Source: IDS-8 sp964424805
GTDB lineage: Bacteria; Pseudomonadota; Gammaproteobacteria; Steroidobacterales; Woeseiaceae
Direction of reading: 5' to 3'
Assembly: GCA_964424805.1 (NCBI GenBank)
Contig: CAYRKH010000004.1
Span: 1-64,000, forward strand
Length of the DNA stretch: 64,000 bases
Shown here in pieces: positions 1 through 7,804 of this stretch. Made by a program: the position numbers and the translations under genes. How positions within the stretch are numbered: position 1 is the first letter of the stretch; the number at the start of each line of letters is the position of its first letter. Below the pieces are notes generated by a model. That model was not told the DNA's origin. It saw only the letters and a program-made list of their open reading frames with translations, and did no database searches.

Positions 1-270
1 CGCATACAAAAGTCCCGCCGCCCGGACCGGTGGGAGCGCGCATTGCGCGCGATGCCAAGGCGACCATACGGGGCATCGCGCGCGATGCGCGCTCCTACAG
101 AAGCGCGGCGCTGCACCGCACCCGCATACACAAGTCCCGCCGCCCGGACCCGTAGGAGCGCGCAGTGCGCGCGATGCTAAAGCGACCATACGGGGCATCG
201 CGCGCGATGCGCGCTCCTACAGAAAAAGCCGGTACCAATGAGCATGTGTCCGCCGGTACCGAAGAAAGGG
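1..270. repeat. Two tandem 122-bp units, each an inverted pair of GTAG-type REP hairpins
   Basis: No gene is seen here. Two head-to-head REP pairs occupy 30-98 and 152-220. Each has a forward element (G-T-A/G-G-GAGCGCGC head) and a reverse element ending in GCGCTCCTAC. The surrounding sequence is duplicated as well: positions 1 and 123 begin nearly the same stretch, so the repeat period is 122 bp and the array may continue beyond the left edge. It lies about 50 bp past the stop codon of the S9 peptidase gene. REP pairs are commonly found 3' of genes, where they can stop transcription or protect mRNA ends; that role is inferred here. Confidence 0.9.
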
Positions 271-2235
271 TCAGTCCGCCCCCGGCTCCGCCAGGTGCGT
301 ATCCAAAAACCTGACGTACGCCTCCGAGGCGGCGATGCGGTTTTCGCGCTTGGTGAAGCCGTGGCCCTCGTCGTCGAACAGCACGTAGTCCACCGGTACG
401 CCGTTCTCGCGGACCGCCGCGACGATCTCGTCGCTTTCCACCTGCAGCACCCGCGGGTCGTTCGCGCCCTGCACGACCAGCAGCGGCGCCGTGATGTTCC
501 GCGCGTGGAACAGCGGCGAGATGCGCCGGTGGCGCTCGGCGTCCGTCGCGGGATCGCCCATCTCGTCGTACAGGGCCTCCTTGAACGACTCCCACCACGG
601 CGGAATGCTTTCGAGGGTTCGTACCCAGTTCATCACGCCGAAAATGTTGATGCCGACGTCGAATACCTCGGGCTCGAACGCCAGCGCGGCACCCACCATG
701 TAGCCGCCGTAGGAGCCACCGATAATGCCGATGCGGCCGGCGTCCACCCAGTCGAGCGAGGCGAGGTAGCGCTTCGCGTGGACGATGTCCTTGAGGTCCA
801 CCTCGCCGTGCTTCCGGTCGTCCATGTGGAAGAACGTCTTGCCGTAGCCGGACGAGCCGCGGTTGTTGGCCGCGAGCACGGCGTAGCCGTGGTTGACCAG
901 GTGCTGGATGGTGGCGGAGTAGCCGGTGCGGCTCTGGCCGCCGGGGCCGCCGTGCACCCAGACGAGCGCGGGTACCGGGTTGCTCGCGGACGCGGCCTTG
1001 GGCCGGTACTGTACCGCCGGGATTTCGAGGCCATCGAAGCTCCGGTAGCGGACGATCTCGGACGCGACGAGATCGGCCTCGTCGATCGCGGGGTTCAGTG
1101 CCGTGGTCAGGCGCCGGCCGTCGCTCGAGGCGAGGCCGACCGTGTAGACGTCGGGCGGCGACGTGTCGGAGCTCACCATCAGTGCGAGCCGGCTTTCGTC
1201 GCGCGAGAAGCGGACCTGGGACAGGTCGCCGGGCGGCAGGCCGGCGAGCTCTACCGTCTCGCCCGTCTGCGTGTCGAGGATCGTGACGGCCGTGCGCGCG
1301 TCGGCGTTCGTGCCCGACACGCGGTAGCGCCCCGAGTCCGAATAGGTCACGAACACCACGTCCCAGTCCGCTGACACGAGCGGCTCTGTTTCGCCCGTGC
1401 CGAGGTCGTAGGTCCATGCCTGCTGGAACTCGCCGTGCTCGTCGGTCGAATACACGAGCTTCCCGCTGTCGGGCGTGAACTCGTGAACGCCGTACGAGAT
1501 GTTGCCGTCGTGTGCCGTGATGAGCTCGGGCTCGGCGTGGGCAACCCGGGTGTCGAGGAGATAGAGGTCGGAATCAGCGCTGGTGCGCGGCCTGACCAGC
1601 GCCACCGTGCTGCCGTCGCGCGAGACGGCGGCGATCGCGAGCGCGTCGTCGTTCCGGAACACGAGGACCCGTTCGTAGCCGTCGGTCGCATAACGGTAAA
1701 GGTCGAAGGCCGCCGGGTCCCGCTCGTTGGTTTCAACGTAGAAGTATTCGCCGTCGGCCGACCAGCCGACGAAGCTCGCCTTGACGTTGTCGCCCGGCGT
1801 CAGGTCACGCGCCTGGCCGTCGACCTCACGCACGTACACGTGATCGAGCTCGTTCCCGCCCTGGTCCGCGGTAAACAGCACGCGGTCGTCGGCCGGGAAC
1901 CACGAGACGGCGAAGGTCGAGTCGGTGGTCGAGGTCGTGAGCGGCTCCACCGCGCCGTCGCCGGCCGCGAGCGCGTAGGCGTTGAAGATGCCGGTCTCGT
2001 CCGAGCTGACGAGCAGCGCGCTGTCGTCGGGTGACCAGGCGTAGCCGCCGGCAAGGAAGTACGACGTCGTCGCGAAAAACGCCTCGGCGTCGTAGCGGGA
2101 CGGCGGCTCGACCGGCGTGCCGGCGGCAGCCGGCGGGCTGCTGTCGCCGCCGTTGCCGGCCGGATTGCAGGCGGCAAGACAGGCGGCGGCGCCGAGACCG
2201 GCGAGCGTGGTGAGGTGCAGGCGTATCCCGGACAT
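271..2235 (-). CDS. Exported S9 family peptidase (prolyl oligopeptidase type)
   Basis: A predicted 654-residue serine peptidase of the prolyl-oligopeptidase/acylaminoacyl-peptidase family. These enzymes cleave short peptides and are usually periplasmic when they carry a leader. The N-terminus has a signal sequence with a likely lipobox (cysteine in AACN around residue 26), so it is probably a lipoprotein. A beta-propeller-like region rich in SxD motifs follows up to about residue 400, then an alpha/beta hydrolase domain. The catalytic triad is visible: Ser508 in GGSYGGY, Asp593 in GANDPR, His625 in DEGHGF. The reading frame stays open well upstream, but the ATG at 2235 is directly followed by the leader, so I chose it. 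The M1 peptidase gene ends about 70 bp upstream on the same strand, so co-transcription is possible. Confidence 0.93.
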   Translation of the reverse strand: MSGIRLHLTTLAGLGAAACLAACNPAGNGGDSSPPAAAGTPVEPPSRYDAEAFFATTSYFLAGGYAWSPDDSALLVSSDETGIFNAYALAAGDGAVEPLTTSTTDSTFAVSWFPADDRVLFTADQGGNELDHVYVREVDGQARDLTPGDNVKASFVGWSADGEYFYVETNERDPAAFDLYRYATDGYERVLVFRNDDALAIAAVSRDGSTVALVRPRTSADSDLYLLDTRVAHAEPELITAHDGNISYGVHEFTPDSGKLVYSTDEHGEFQQAWTYDLGTGETEPLVSADWDVVFVTYSDSGRYRVSGTNADARTAVTILDTQTGETVELAGLPPGDLSQVRFSRDESRLALMVSSDTSPPDVYTVGLASSDGRRLTTALNPAIDEADLVASEIVRYRSFDGLEIPAVQYRPKAASASNPVPALVWVHGGPGGQSRTGYSATIQHLVNHGYAVLAANNRGSSGYGKTFFHMDDRKHGEVDLKDIVHAKRYLASLDWVDAGRIGIIGGSYGGYMVGAALAFEPEVFDVGINIFGVMNWVRTLESIPPWWESFKEALYDEMGDPATDAERHRRISPLFHARNITAPLLVVQGANDPRVLQVESDEIVAAVRENGVPVDYVLFDDEGHGFTKRENRIAASEAYVRFLDTHLAEPGAD

Positions 2236-2306
2236 CGGCAGGTCTCCCCCTGGCGGTTGTCCTGCCATGATAACCGGAAACCCGCGCGCCCTTACAGGCG
2301 ACCGGC

Positions 2307-4259
2307 TCAGTGCGCGGCGGCGCTTTCCCGGGCGTCCTTGCCCTCGCCCTTCGCGATCACCTGCTCCACGGAGGCGGTGGTGATCGGGTGATAGCCCGGA
2401 CGGGCCTCGGCAAACACCTGCTTCGCCAGCGCCAATCCTTCCGGCGTCTGCGCCAACGCCTCGTAGATCGGCATGATCAGCTTGCGCCGGCCGATCTTTT
2501 CCAGGAACGCGGCCATCGCTTCGGTCGAAGGCGAATAGCCGCTCCGCACGGTGAGCGGGTACCAGCGCATCGCGATCTCCCCGTTCGCGGTGCCGGTGAA
2601 TCCGTAAGCCTCGTCCAGCGCGGCCAACTGGCCCGGGCTCAGCGTCCCCGGCAGGCCGTCGAGGAAGTGCAGCCACTCCTGCGTGCTCCAGGCCCCGGTG
2701 ATACCGCTGTCCGGCAGGGCGCCGCCGGCGAGCCACGCGTCGCGCAGAGCGTCGACGGCCTGCAGCGGTTCGGACACGATCCGCGGCGCCGATTCCGGGA
2801 TGGTCGTGCCGTAGATCCACTCCTCGAGCTCCTCGCGCGTCACCCTTCCCGGGTACCTGTCGAGCAGGTGGGTTTGCGCGTACTCGATGAACCGGGTGGT
2901 CGGGATGGACTGGAAGGCGAAATGGTCGAAGTAGCCGCGCAGGAACGCGTCGAACGCCGTGCGGCCGAAGCGTTCCTCCAGGAAGTCCAGGAGCCACGCG
3001 CCTTTGTCGTAGGCGACCTCGCTCAGCGGGTCGCCGGCCGCCACCTCGACCCCCGGGCGCAACGCCAGCGCCCGTGCCGGCTCGGGCATGTCGGCGAGGT
3101 CCTCGCGCAGGGCGTTCCGGGCGATCACGAACTCCATGTCCGCCAGCTCCTTGCCGTACAGCGCCTCGACGATGCGGTTCTCCACGTAGCTGGTGACGCC
3201 CTCGTTCAGCCAGGCGTCCTTCGGCGTGGAGAAGGTCACGAGGTTGCCCGACCAGCTGTGCGCCAGCTCGTGCGCGATCAGCGACACCAGCGACTTGTCG
3301 CCGACGATTACCGTCGGGGTGATGAAGCTGAGGCGAGGGTTTTCCATGCCCCCGTACGGGAACGACGGCGGCAGCACCAGCATGTCATAGCGCCCCCAGC
3401 GGTACGGGCCGTAGAGCTCCTCGGCGATTTCGATCATCCGCTCCGTGTCGGCGAACTCCGCGGCCGCCTGCTCGACCAGCGCCGGCTCCGCCCACACGCC
3501 GCTGCGGGCGCTGAGCGGCTCGAAGACCAGGTCGCCGGCGGCGATCGCCAGCAGGTAGGACGGGATCGGCTGCGGCATCTCGAAGCGGTAGTCGCCGTCC
3601 CGCACGGCGTCGGGATCGTTGTCGGCGCTCATCAGCACCATCGCGTTCGCGGGCGAGCTGACGTGTGCGCTGTAGGTGAAGCGCACCCTCGGGGTATCCT
3701 GCAGCGGCACCCAGGAGCGCGCATGAATCTGCTGCGACTGGCTGAACATGAACGGCTGCTGCCCGCCCTGGGTCATCGCCGGCGTGAGCCACTGGAGGCC
3801 GGAGGCCCCGGGCGAGGTGCGATAGCTCACGCGAATCCGCTCCGGCTGCCCGGGCGCCAGGATGGTGAGCCTGCTGCCCAGCGGTTCCACCGGATCGGCC
3901 AGGGTGTACTCGAGCTCGCTCCAGGTGGCGCCCGGCTGCTCGGCGGCGACCTGTTCGATCGCGAGGCCCCGGGTGTCGAGCACCAGCTCGGTCGTCGCGG
4001 GGTCGCGCCAGTCGAGCCGGTAGGTGGCGCTGCCGGCGAGCTCCCGGCGTTCGAAGCTCAGCTCGAGGTCGAGCGCGATATCCTCGATCCGGACCTCGTC
4101 AGGGCGGGCATACGACAGGGAGTCGTACTCGGCGGCAGGCGGGTTGGCGGCCGCCGCGGCCTCGGGCCGGGCCGCGTCATTGCCGGCCGGTGCGCTATCG
4201 CGCGAGCAACCGGCGGCCAGCGCCGCGACGGCAAAGCAAACCAGGAGGCTGGGACGCAT
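2307..4259 (-). CDS. M1 family metallopeptidase (leukotriene A4 hydrolase/aminopeptidase-like), lipoprotein
   Basis: A 650-residue zinc aminopeptidase of family M1, predicted to remove N-terminal residues from peptides outside the cytoplasm. The leader ends in LAAGC, a lipobox with Cys18. The N-terminal domain is the M1 beta-saddle. The exopeptidase motif GGMEN is at 303-307, the zinc site is HELAH at 330-334, and the third ligand Glu353 lies 19 residues after His334, as in the family. The C-terminal helical region (about 460-650) resembles leukotriene A4 hydrolase, which is typically about 600-650 residues. Upstream is a 130-bp divergent region shared with the YkvI-like gene. Together with the S9 peptidase gene downstream it forms a plausible extracytoplasmic peptide-degradation unit. 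Confidence 0.94.
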   Translation of the reverse strand: MRPSLLVCFAVAALAAGCSRDSAPAGNDAARPEAAAAANPPAAEYDSLSYARPDEVRIEDIALDLELSFERRELAGSATYRLDWRDPATTELVLDTRGLAIEQVAAEQPGATWSELEYTLADPVEPLGSRLTILAPGQPERIRVSYRTSPGASGLQWLTPAMTQGGQQPFMFSQSQQIHARSWVPLQDTPRVRFTYSAHVSSPANAMVLMSADNDPDAVRDGDYRFEMPQPIPSYLLAIAAGDLVFEPLSARSGVWAEPALVEQAAAEFADTERMIEIAEELYGPYRWGRYDMLVLPPSFPYGGMENPRLSFITPTVIVGDKSLVSLIAHELAHSWSGNLVTFSTPKDAWLNEGVTSYVENRIVEALYGKELADMEFVIARNALREDLADMPEPARALALRPGVEVAAGDPLSEVAYDKGAWLLDFLEERFGRTAFDAFLRGYFDHFAFQSIPTTRFIEYAQTHLLDRYPGRVTREELEEWIYGTTIPESAPRIVSEPLQAVDALRDAWLAGGALPDSGITGAWSTQEWLHFLDGLPGTLSPGQLAALDEAYGFTGTANGEIAMRWYPLTVRSGYSPSTEAMAAFLEKIGRRKLIMPIYEALAQTPEGLALAKQVFAEARPGYHPITTASVEQVIAKGEGKDARESAAAH

Positions 4260-4402
4260 GGAACATTCCCCCGTAGCGAACGAACGGCCGAGTGTAACGC
4301 CGGTGGGTGAGCGCGTCAGCGTGCAGCGGGTATATCATGGGCGCGGCGCTGGTACCTGAGCCAGGGCGAACGAGAACAACAAGCCTGCAGTATGGCCAAG
4401 GG

Positions 4403-4407
4403 GGAGG
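4403..4407 (+). promoter_or_regulatory. Ribosome binding site that decides the YkvI-like start
   Basis: GGAGG lies 5 nt before the ATG at 4413. The upstream ATG at 4392 has no purine-rich site at a suitable distance, so 4413 is the preferred start. Confidence 0.6.
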
Positions 4408-4412
4408 AGTCC

Positions 4413-5636
4413 ATGAGCCCTGACGAGTCGCGCGATCGCCAGCCGGTGCGCCCCCGGAGCGGGGGCTTGTTCGAGGGGCACTACGGGCGCTTGCTGCTGC
4501 CCGGCGTGATCCTGCAGTCCGTGCTGATCGGAGGCGGATACGCCACCGGGCGCGAGATCGTGCAGTTCGGCGCCAGGTTCGGCGCGCTCGGCTGGATCGC
4601 GGGGCTGTGGATCACGGTCGGCTTCGGCCTCATGGCGTTCCTGACCTTCGAGGTCGCCCGCCGGTTCCAGGCCTACGACTATCGCACGCTGCTCCGGCAG
4701 TTGATCGGGCCCCTGTACTGGCTGTTCGACATCGTCTACCTCCTGCTCGCGATCCTCATTATCGCCATCATGGCCGCGGCCACCGGTGAAATCCTGAGCA
4801 CGACGATGGGCTTCAACTACTGGTTCGGCGTGGTCCTGATGATCGGGATCGTGGCGCTCCTGAACTTCTACGGCGAAGGACTGATCGAGCGGTTCAAGAG
4901 CCTCGGGACGCTGGCGCTCTACGTCGGCTATATCCTGTTCGCCACGCTGGTGATCTCCCGGAACTGGGACCGCATGGTCGAGAACCTGGCCAGCGGCAAC
5001 CACGCGATGACGCCGGACGTGTCGCTCTGGGCGGTGGTCTGGTCCGGCATCCTGTACGTCGGCTACAACCTGGCGGTGTACCCGGCCGCGCTCTTCACCG
5101 TGCGCCGCCAGACCCGGCTGCGCCAGACCGCCGTCGCCGGCGTGGTCGCCGGCCTGCTCATGACGCTCCCCTGGTTCCTCACGTACTTCGCCCTGATGGG
5201 CTTCTACCCCGACGAGGACGTCTTCGGTGCCGCCGTGCCGTGGCTGGAGATGCTGACCGGCGAAGCGGCGTGGGTGATCGTGATCTTCGGCATCGTGGTG
5301 GGCTGGACGCTGGTCGAGACCGCGACCGGGATGATCTATGCCCTGGTGGCACGGATCGACCAGAACCTGGTCGACATCAACCGGCGCTCCATGTCCCGGC
5401 AGGGCAGCGGCGCGATTGCCGTGGTCACGCTCGTGCTGGCGCTGGTGCTCGCCCAGGTAGGCATTATCGACCTGGTGGCAAGGGGCTACACCGCCATGGG
5501 CTACGCCATGATCGCCATCTTCGCCGTCCCCCTCCTGCTCCGCGGCACCTGGCTCATCGCCACCGGGGTCGGACCAGGACAACCCGCGGAAAAAACTGGC
5601 GATTTCGCTCCAAAATCGCCCAATGCAGAGGCTTGA
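4413..5636 (+). CDS. YkvI-family polytopic membrane protein (putative amino-acid-permease-like transporter)
   Basis: A 407-residue inner-membrane protein with roughly ten to eleven hydrophobic helices. Near the N-terminus, the GGGYATGRE segment is typical of the YkvI/COG3949 group, uncharacterised relatives of the APC-type LeuT-fold permeases; family assignment is from recognition of this sequence, not a search. The substrate is unknown. The start at 4413 is chosen because of the GGAGG just upstream. The gene is divergent from the M1 peptidase gene, so import of released amino acids would make sense, but that is inference. About 180 bp separates it from the downstream ABC transporter gene on the same strand. 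Confidence 0.82.
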   Translation: MSPDESRDRQPVRPRSGGLFEGHYGRLLLPGVILQSVLIGGGYATGREIVQFGARFGALGWIAGLWITVGFGLMAFLTFEVARRFQAYDYRTLLRQLIGPLYWLFDIVYLLLAILIIAIMAAATGEILSTTMGFNYWFGVVLMIGIVALLNFYGEGLIERFKSLGTLALYVGYILFATLVISRNWDRMVENLASGNHAMTPDVSLWAVVWSGILYVGYNLAVYPAALFTVRRQTRLRQTAVAGVVAGLLMTLPWFLTYFALMGFYPDEDVFGAAVPWLEMLTGEAAWVIVIFGIVVGWTLVETATGMIYALVARIDQNLVDINRRSMSRQGSGAIAVVTLVLALVLAQVGIIDLVARGYTAMGYAMIAIFAVPLLLRGTWLIATGVGPGQPAEKTGDFAPKSPNAEA

Positions 5637-5816
5637 AGGGCCTATATTGCCGCTGGAAACGGCTTTATAGCGCGGTAGCCGGGCCCGGCAGCGGATTCGC
5701 GGCGGCCTTCCCGCAGGTGCTTGCCGGCGGGGCCGCGGCGCGCTCACACTTGGTTTGCGGCGGCCGGGCCTCATGATACCCGGTACGGTCCCGACCCCTG
5801 CCAGGATCCCTTTGCC

Positions 5817-7679
5817 TTGAGTGTCCAGACCAGCAACACAGCCGAGGAGCGGGCCAGCGCCAGTGATCGTCACGAGGCGGTAGCGCCCGTCGATCGCGCG
5901 GCCGGCGCCCGCGGCGACCTCAGCGTCGTCCGCGACCTGCTGCCCTATCTCCGGCCCTACATCGGGCGCATCACGCTCGCGCTGTTTCTCGTCGTGCTCG
6001 CGAAGCTCGCGAACCTGGTGGTGCCCTTCGTGCTGAAGGAGATCGTCGACCAGCTCAACGTCGAGCCCAGCCTGCTGGTGCTGCCGGTCGCCCTCCTTAT
6101 CGCTTACGGCGCGTCGCGCATCAGCGTCACGCTGTTCACCGAGCTGCGGCAGGTGGTGTTCGCGCGCGTTATGGCGCGGGCCTCGCGAGAGATCACGCTG
6201 AAGGTGTTCCGGCACCTGCACGATCTCAGCCTGCGCTTCCACCTGGGCCGTCGAACCGGCGGCGTGGCCCGGGACGTGGAACGCGGCGGCACCGCCATTT
6301 CCGACCTCCTGGACTGGACGCTCTACACGATCTTCCCGACCGCCGTCGAGGTCGTGCTCGTCACGATCGTGCTGGCGTGGGCCTACGACTGGGGCTTTGC
6401 GGCGATCACCATCGGCACCCTCGTCGCCTACGCCATCTGGACCTTCACGGTGACCGAGTGGCGCACCCGGTTCTACCGCGCCGCCGTGGAGGCGGACACG
6501 CGTGCCAACGAGCGCGCGGTCGACTCGCTGCTCAACTACGAGACCGTCAAGTACTTCAACAACGAACGGCACGAAGCGCGCCGCTACGACGACAACCTGC
6601 GGCACCTGGAGAACGCGACCGTCAAGGCCCAGACCTCGCTCGCGGTGCTGAACCTCGGGCAGACCGTGTTCATCGCGCTTGGCGTCACGGCGATGATGTG
6701 GCGCGCGGCGGCCGGGGTCACGGCCGGCACGCTCACGATCGGTGACCTCGTGCTCGTCAACGCCTACCTGCTGCAGCTCTCCGCGCCGCTGTTCCTGCTC
6801 GGCATGGTGTACCGCGAAGTGAAGCAGGCGCTGACCAACATGGAACGGCTGTTCGGCCTGCTCGACGAACGCCAGGACGTGCAGGACCGCGGCGAGGCGC
6901 ACGTGCTGGACGTGACGCGCCCGACGGTGCGCTTCGAGAACGTGCAGTTCGGTTACGACGAGCGGCGGCAGATCCTGCACGACGTCAGTTTCGAGATTCC
7001 CGCCGGCGGCACGGTCGCGGTGGTCGGGCACTCCGGCTCCGGCAAGTCGACGCTGACCCGATTGTTGTTCCGCTTCTACGACGTCGGCGCCGGTCGCATC
7101 ACGATCGACGGCCGCGACATCCGCGACTACACCCAGTCAAGCTTGCGCAGCGCCATCGCGATCGTGCCGCAGGACACGGTGCTCTTCAACGACACGATCT
7201 TCTACAACATCCGGTACGGGCGCACCGACGCCACGCGCGACGAAGTCGAGCGCGCCGCCCGGGCCGCGCACATCCACGATTTCATCATGGCGATGCCGGA
7301 CGGGTATGAAACCGAAGTCGGTGAGCGCGGGCTGAAGCTGTCCGGCGGAGAAAAGCAGCGGGTCGCCATCGCGCGCGCCCTCTTGAAGAACCCAGCCATC
7401 CTGATCTTCGACGAGGCGACCTCGGCGCTCGACTCGCAGTCGGAGAAATCCATCCAGGCGGAGCTCGACCGGATCCAGGTCGGGCGCACGACGCTCATCA
7501 TCGCGCATCGGCTGTCCACGGTGATGAACGCGGACAAGATCCTCGTGATGGATGCCGGGCGAATCGTGGAGCGCGGCCGGCACCTGGAGCTGCTGGGAGC
7601 GGACGGCTATTACGCGCACATGTGGCGGCTGCAGCAGGAGCAGCGCCAGGCCGACCCGGAACCCGCCTTGCTGCTGTAG
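5817..7679 (+). CDS. ABC transporter, fused permease and ATPase, Atm1/HMT1 type
   Basis: A 620-residue half-transporter: six-helix ABC membrane domain (about 45-340) followed by an ATPase domain. Visible motifs are Walker A GHSGSGKST at 404-412, signature LSGGE at 508-512 and Walker B ILIFDE at 528-533. The membrane domain segment NYETVKYFNNE is characteristic of Atm1/ABCB7/HMT1 exporters, which carry glutathione-linked or sulfur-containing compounds. No ATG precedes the conserved region in frame. I chose TTG 5817, with AGGA about 11 nt upstream; a TTG at 5721 would add 32 unconserved residues. The TAG stop (7677-7679) is contributed by the GTAG head of the REP element that begins at 7676. 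Confidence 0.9.
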   Translation: MSVQTSNTAEERASASDRHEAVAPVDRAAGARGDLSVVRDLLPYLRPYIGRITLALFLVVLAKLANLVVPFVLKEIVDQLNVEPSLLVLPVALLIAYGASRISVTLFTELRQVVFARVMARASREITLKVFRHLHDLSLRFHLGRRTGGVARDVERGGTAISDLLDWTLYTIFPTAVEVVLVTIVLAWAYDWGFAAITIGTLVAYAIWTFTVTEWRTRFYRAAVEADTRANERAVDSLLNYETVKYFNNERHEARRYDDNLRHLENATVKAQTSLAVLNLGQTVFIALGVTAMMWRAAAGVTAGTLTIGDLVLVNAYLLQLSAPLFLLGMVYREVKQALTNMERLFGLLDERQDVQDRGEAHVLDVTRPTVRFENVQFGYDERRQILHDVSFEIPAGGTVAVVGHSGSGKSTLTRLLFRFYDVGAGRITIDGRDIRDYTQSSLRSAIAIVPQDTVLFNDTIFYNIRYGRTDATRDEVERAARAAHIHDFIMAMPDGYETEVGERGLKLSGGEKQRVAIARALLKNPAILIFDEATSALDSQSEKSIQAELDRIQVGRTTLIIAHRLSTVMNADKILVMDAGRIVERGRHLELLGADGYYAHMWRLQQEQRQADPEPALLL

Positions 7680-7770
7680 GAGCGCGCACCGCGCGCGATG
7701 CCACAGCGCGCGACCACCGCCACGCGGGGCACTCACCGCCGGTGGCATCGCGCGCGATGCGCGCTCCTAC
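7676..7770. repeat. Inverted pair of GTAG REP hairpins between convergent genes
   Basis: A forward REP starts at 7676 and a reverse REP ends at 7770. The pair fills the gap between the ABC transporter and acylase genes, which converge. The TAG in the forward head is the stop codon of the ABC transporter. Each element is a GC-rich stem, so the locus could act as a two-way terminator. Confidence 0.92.
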
Positions 7771-7804
7771 GGCGCGCTCACGTTCGCTTGCGTGCCCGGG
7801 CGGG

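Noticed and set aside
4335..7031. Long open frame on the minus strand opposite the YkvI and ABC genes
   Set aside because: It is rich in His, Gln and Arg with no domain and lies opposite two clear genes; a typical high-GC shadow.
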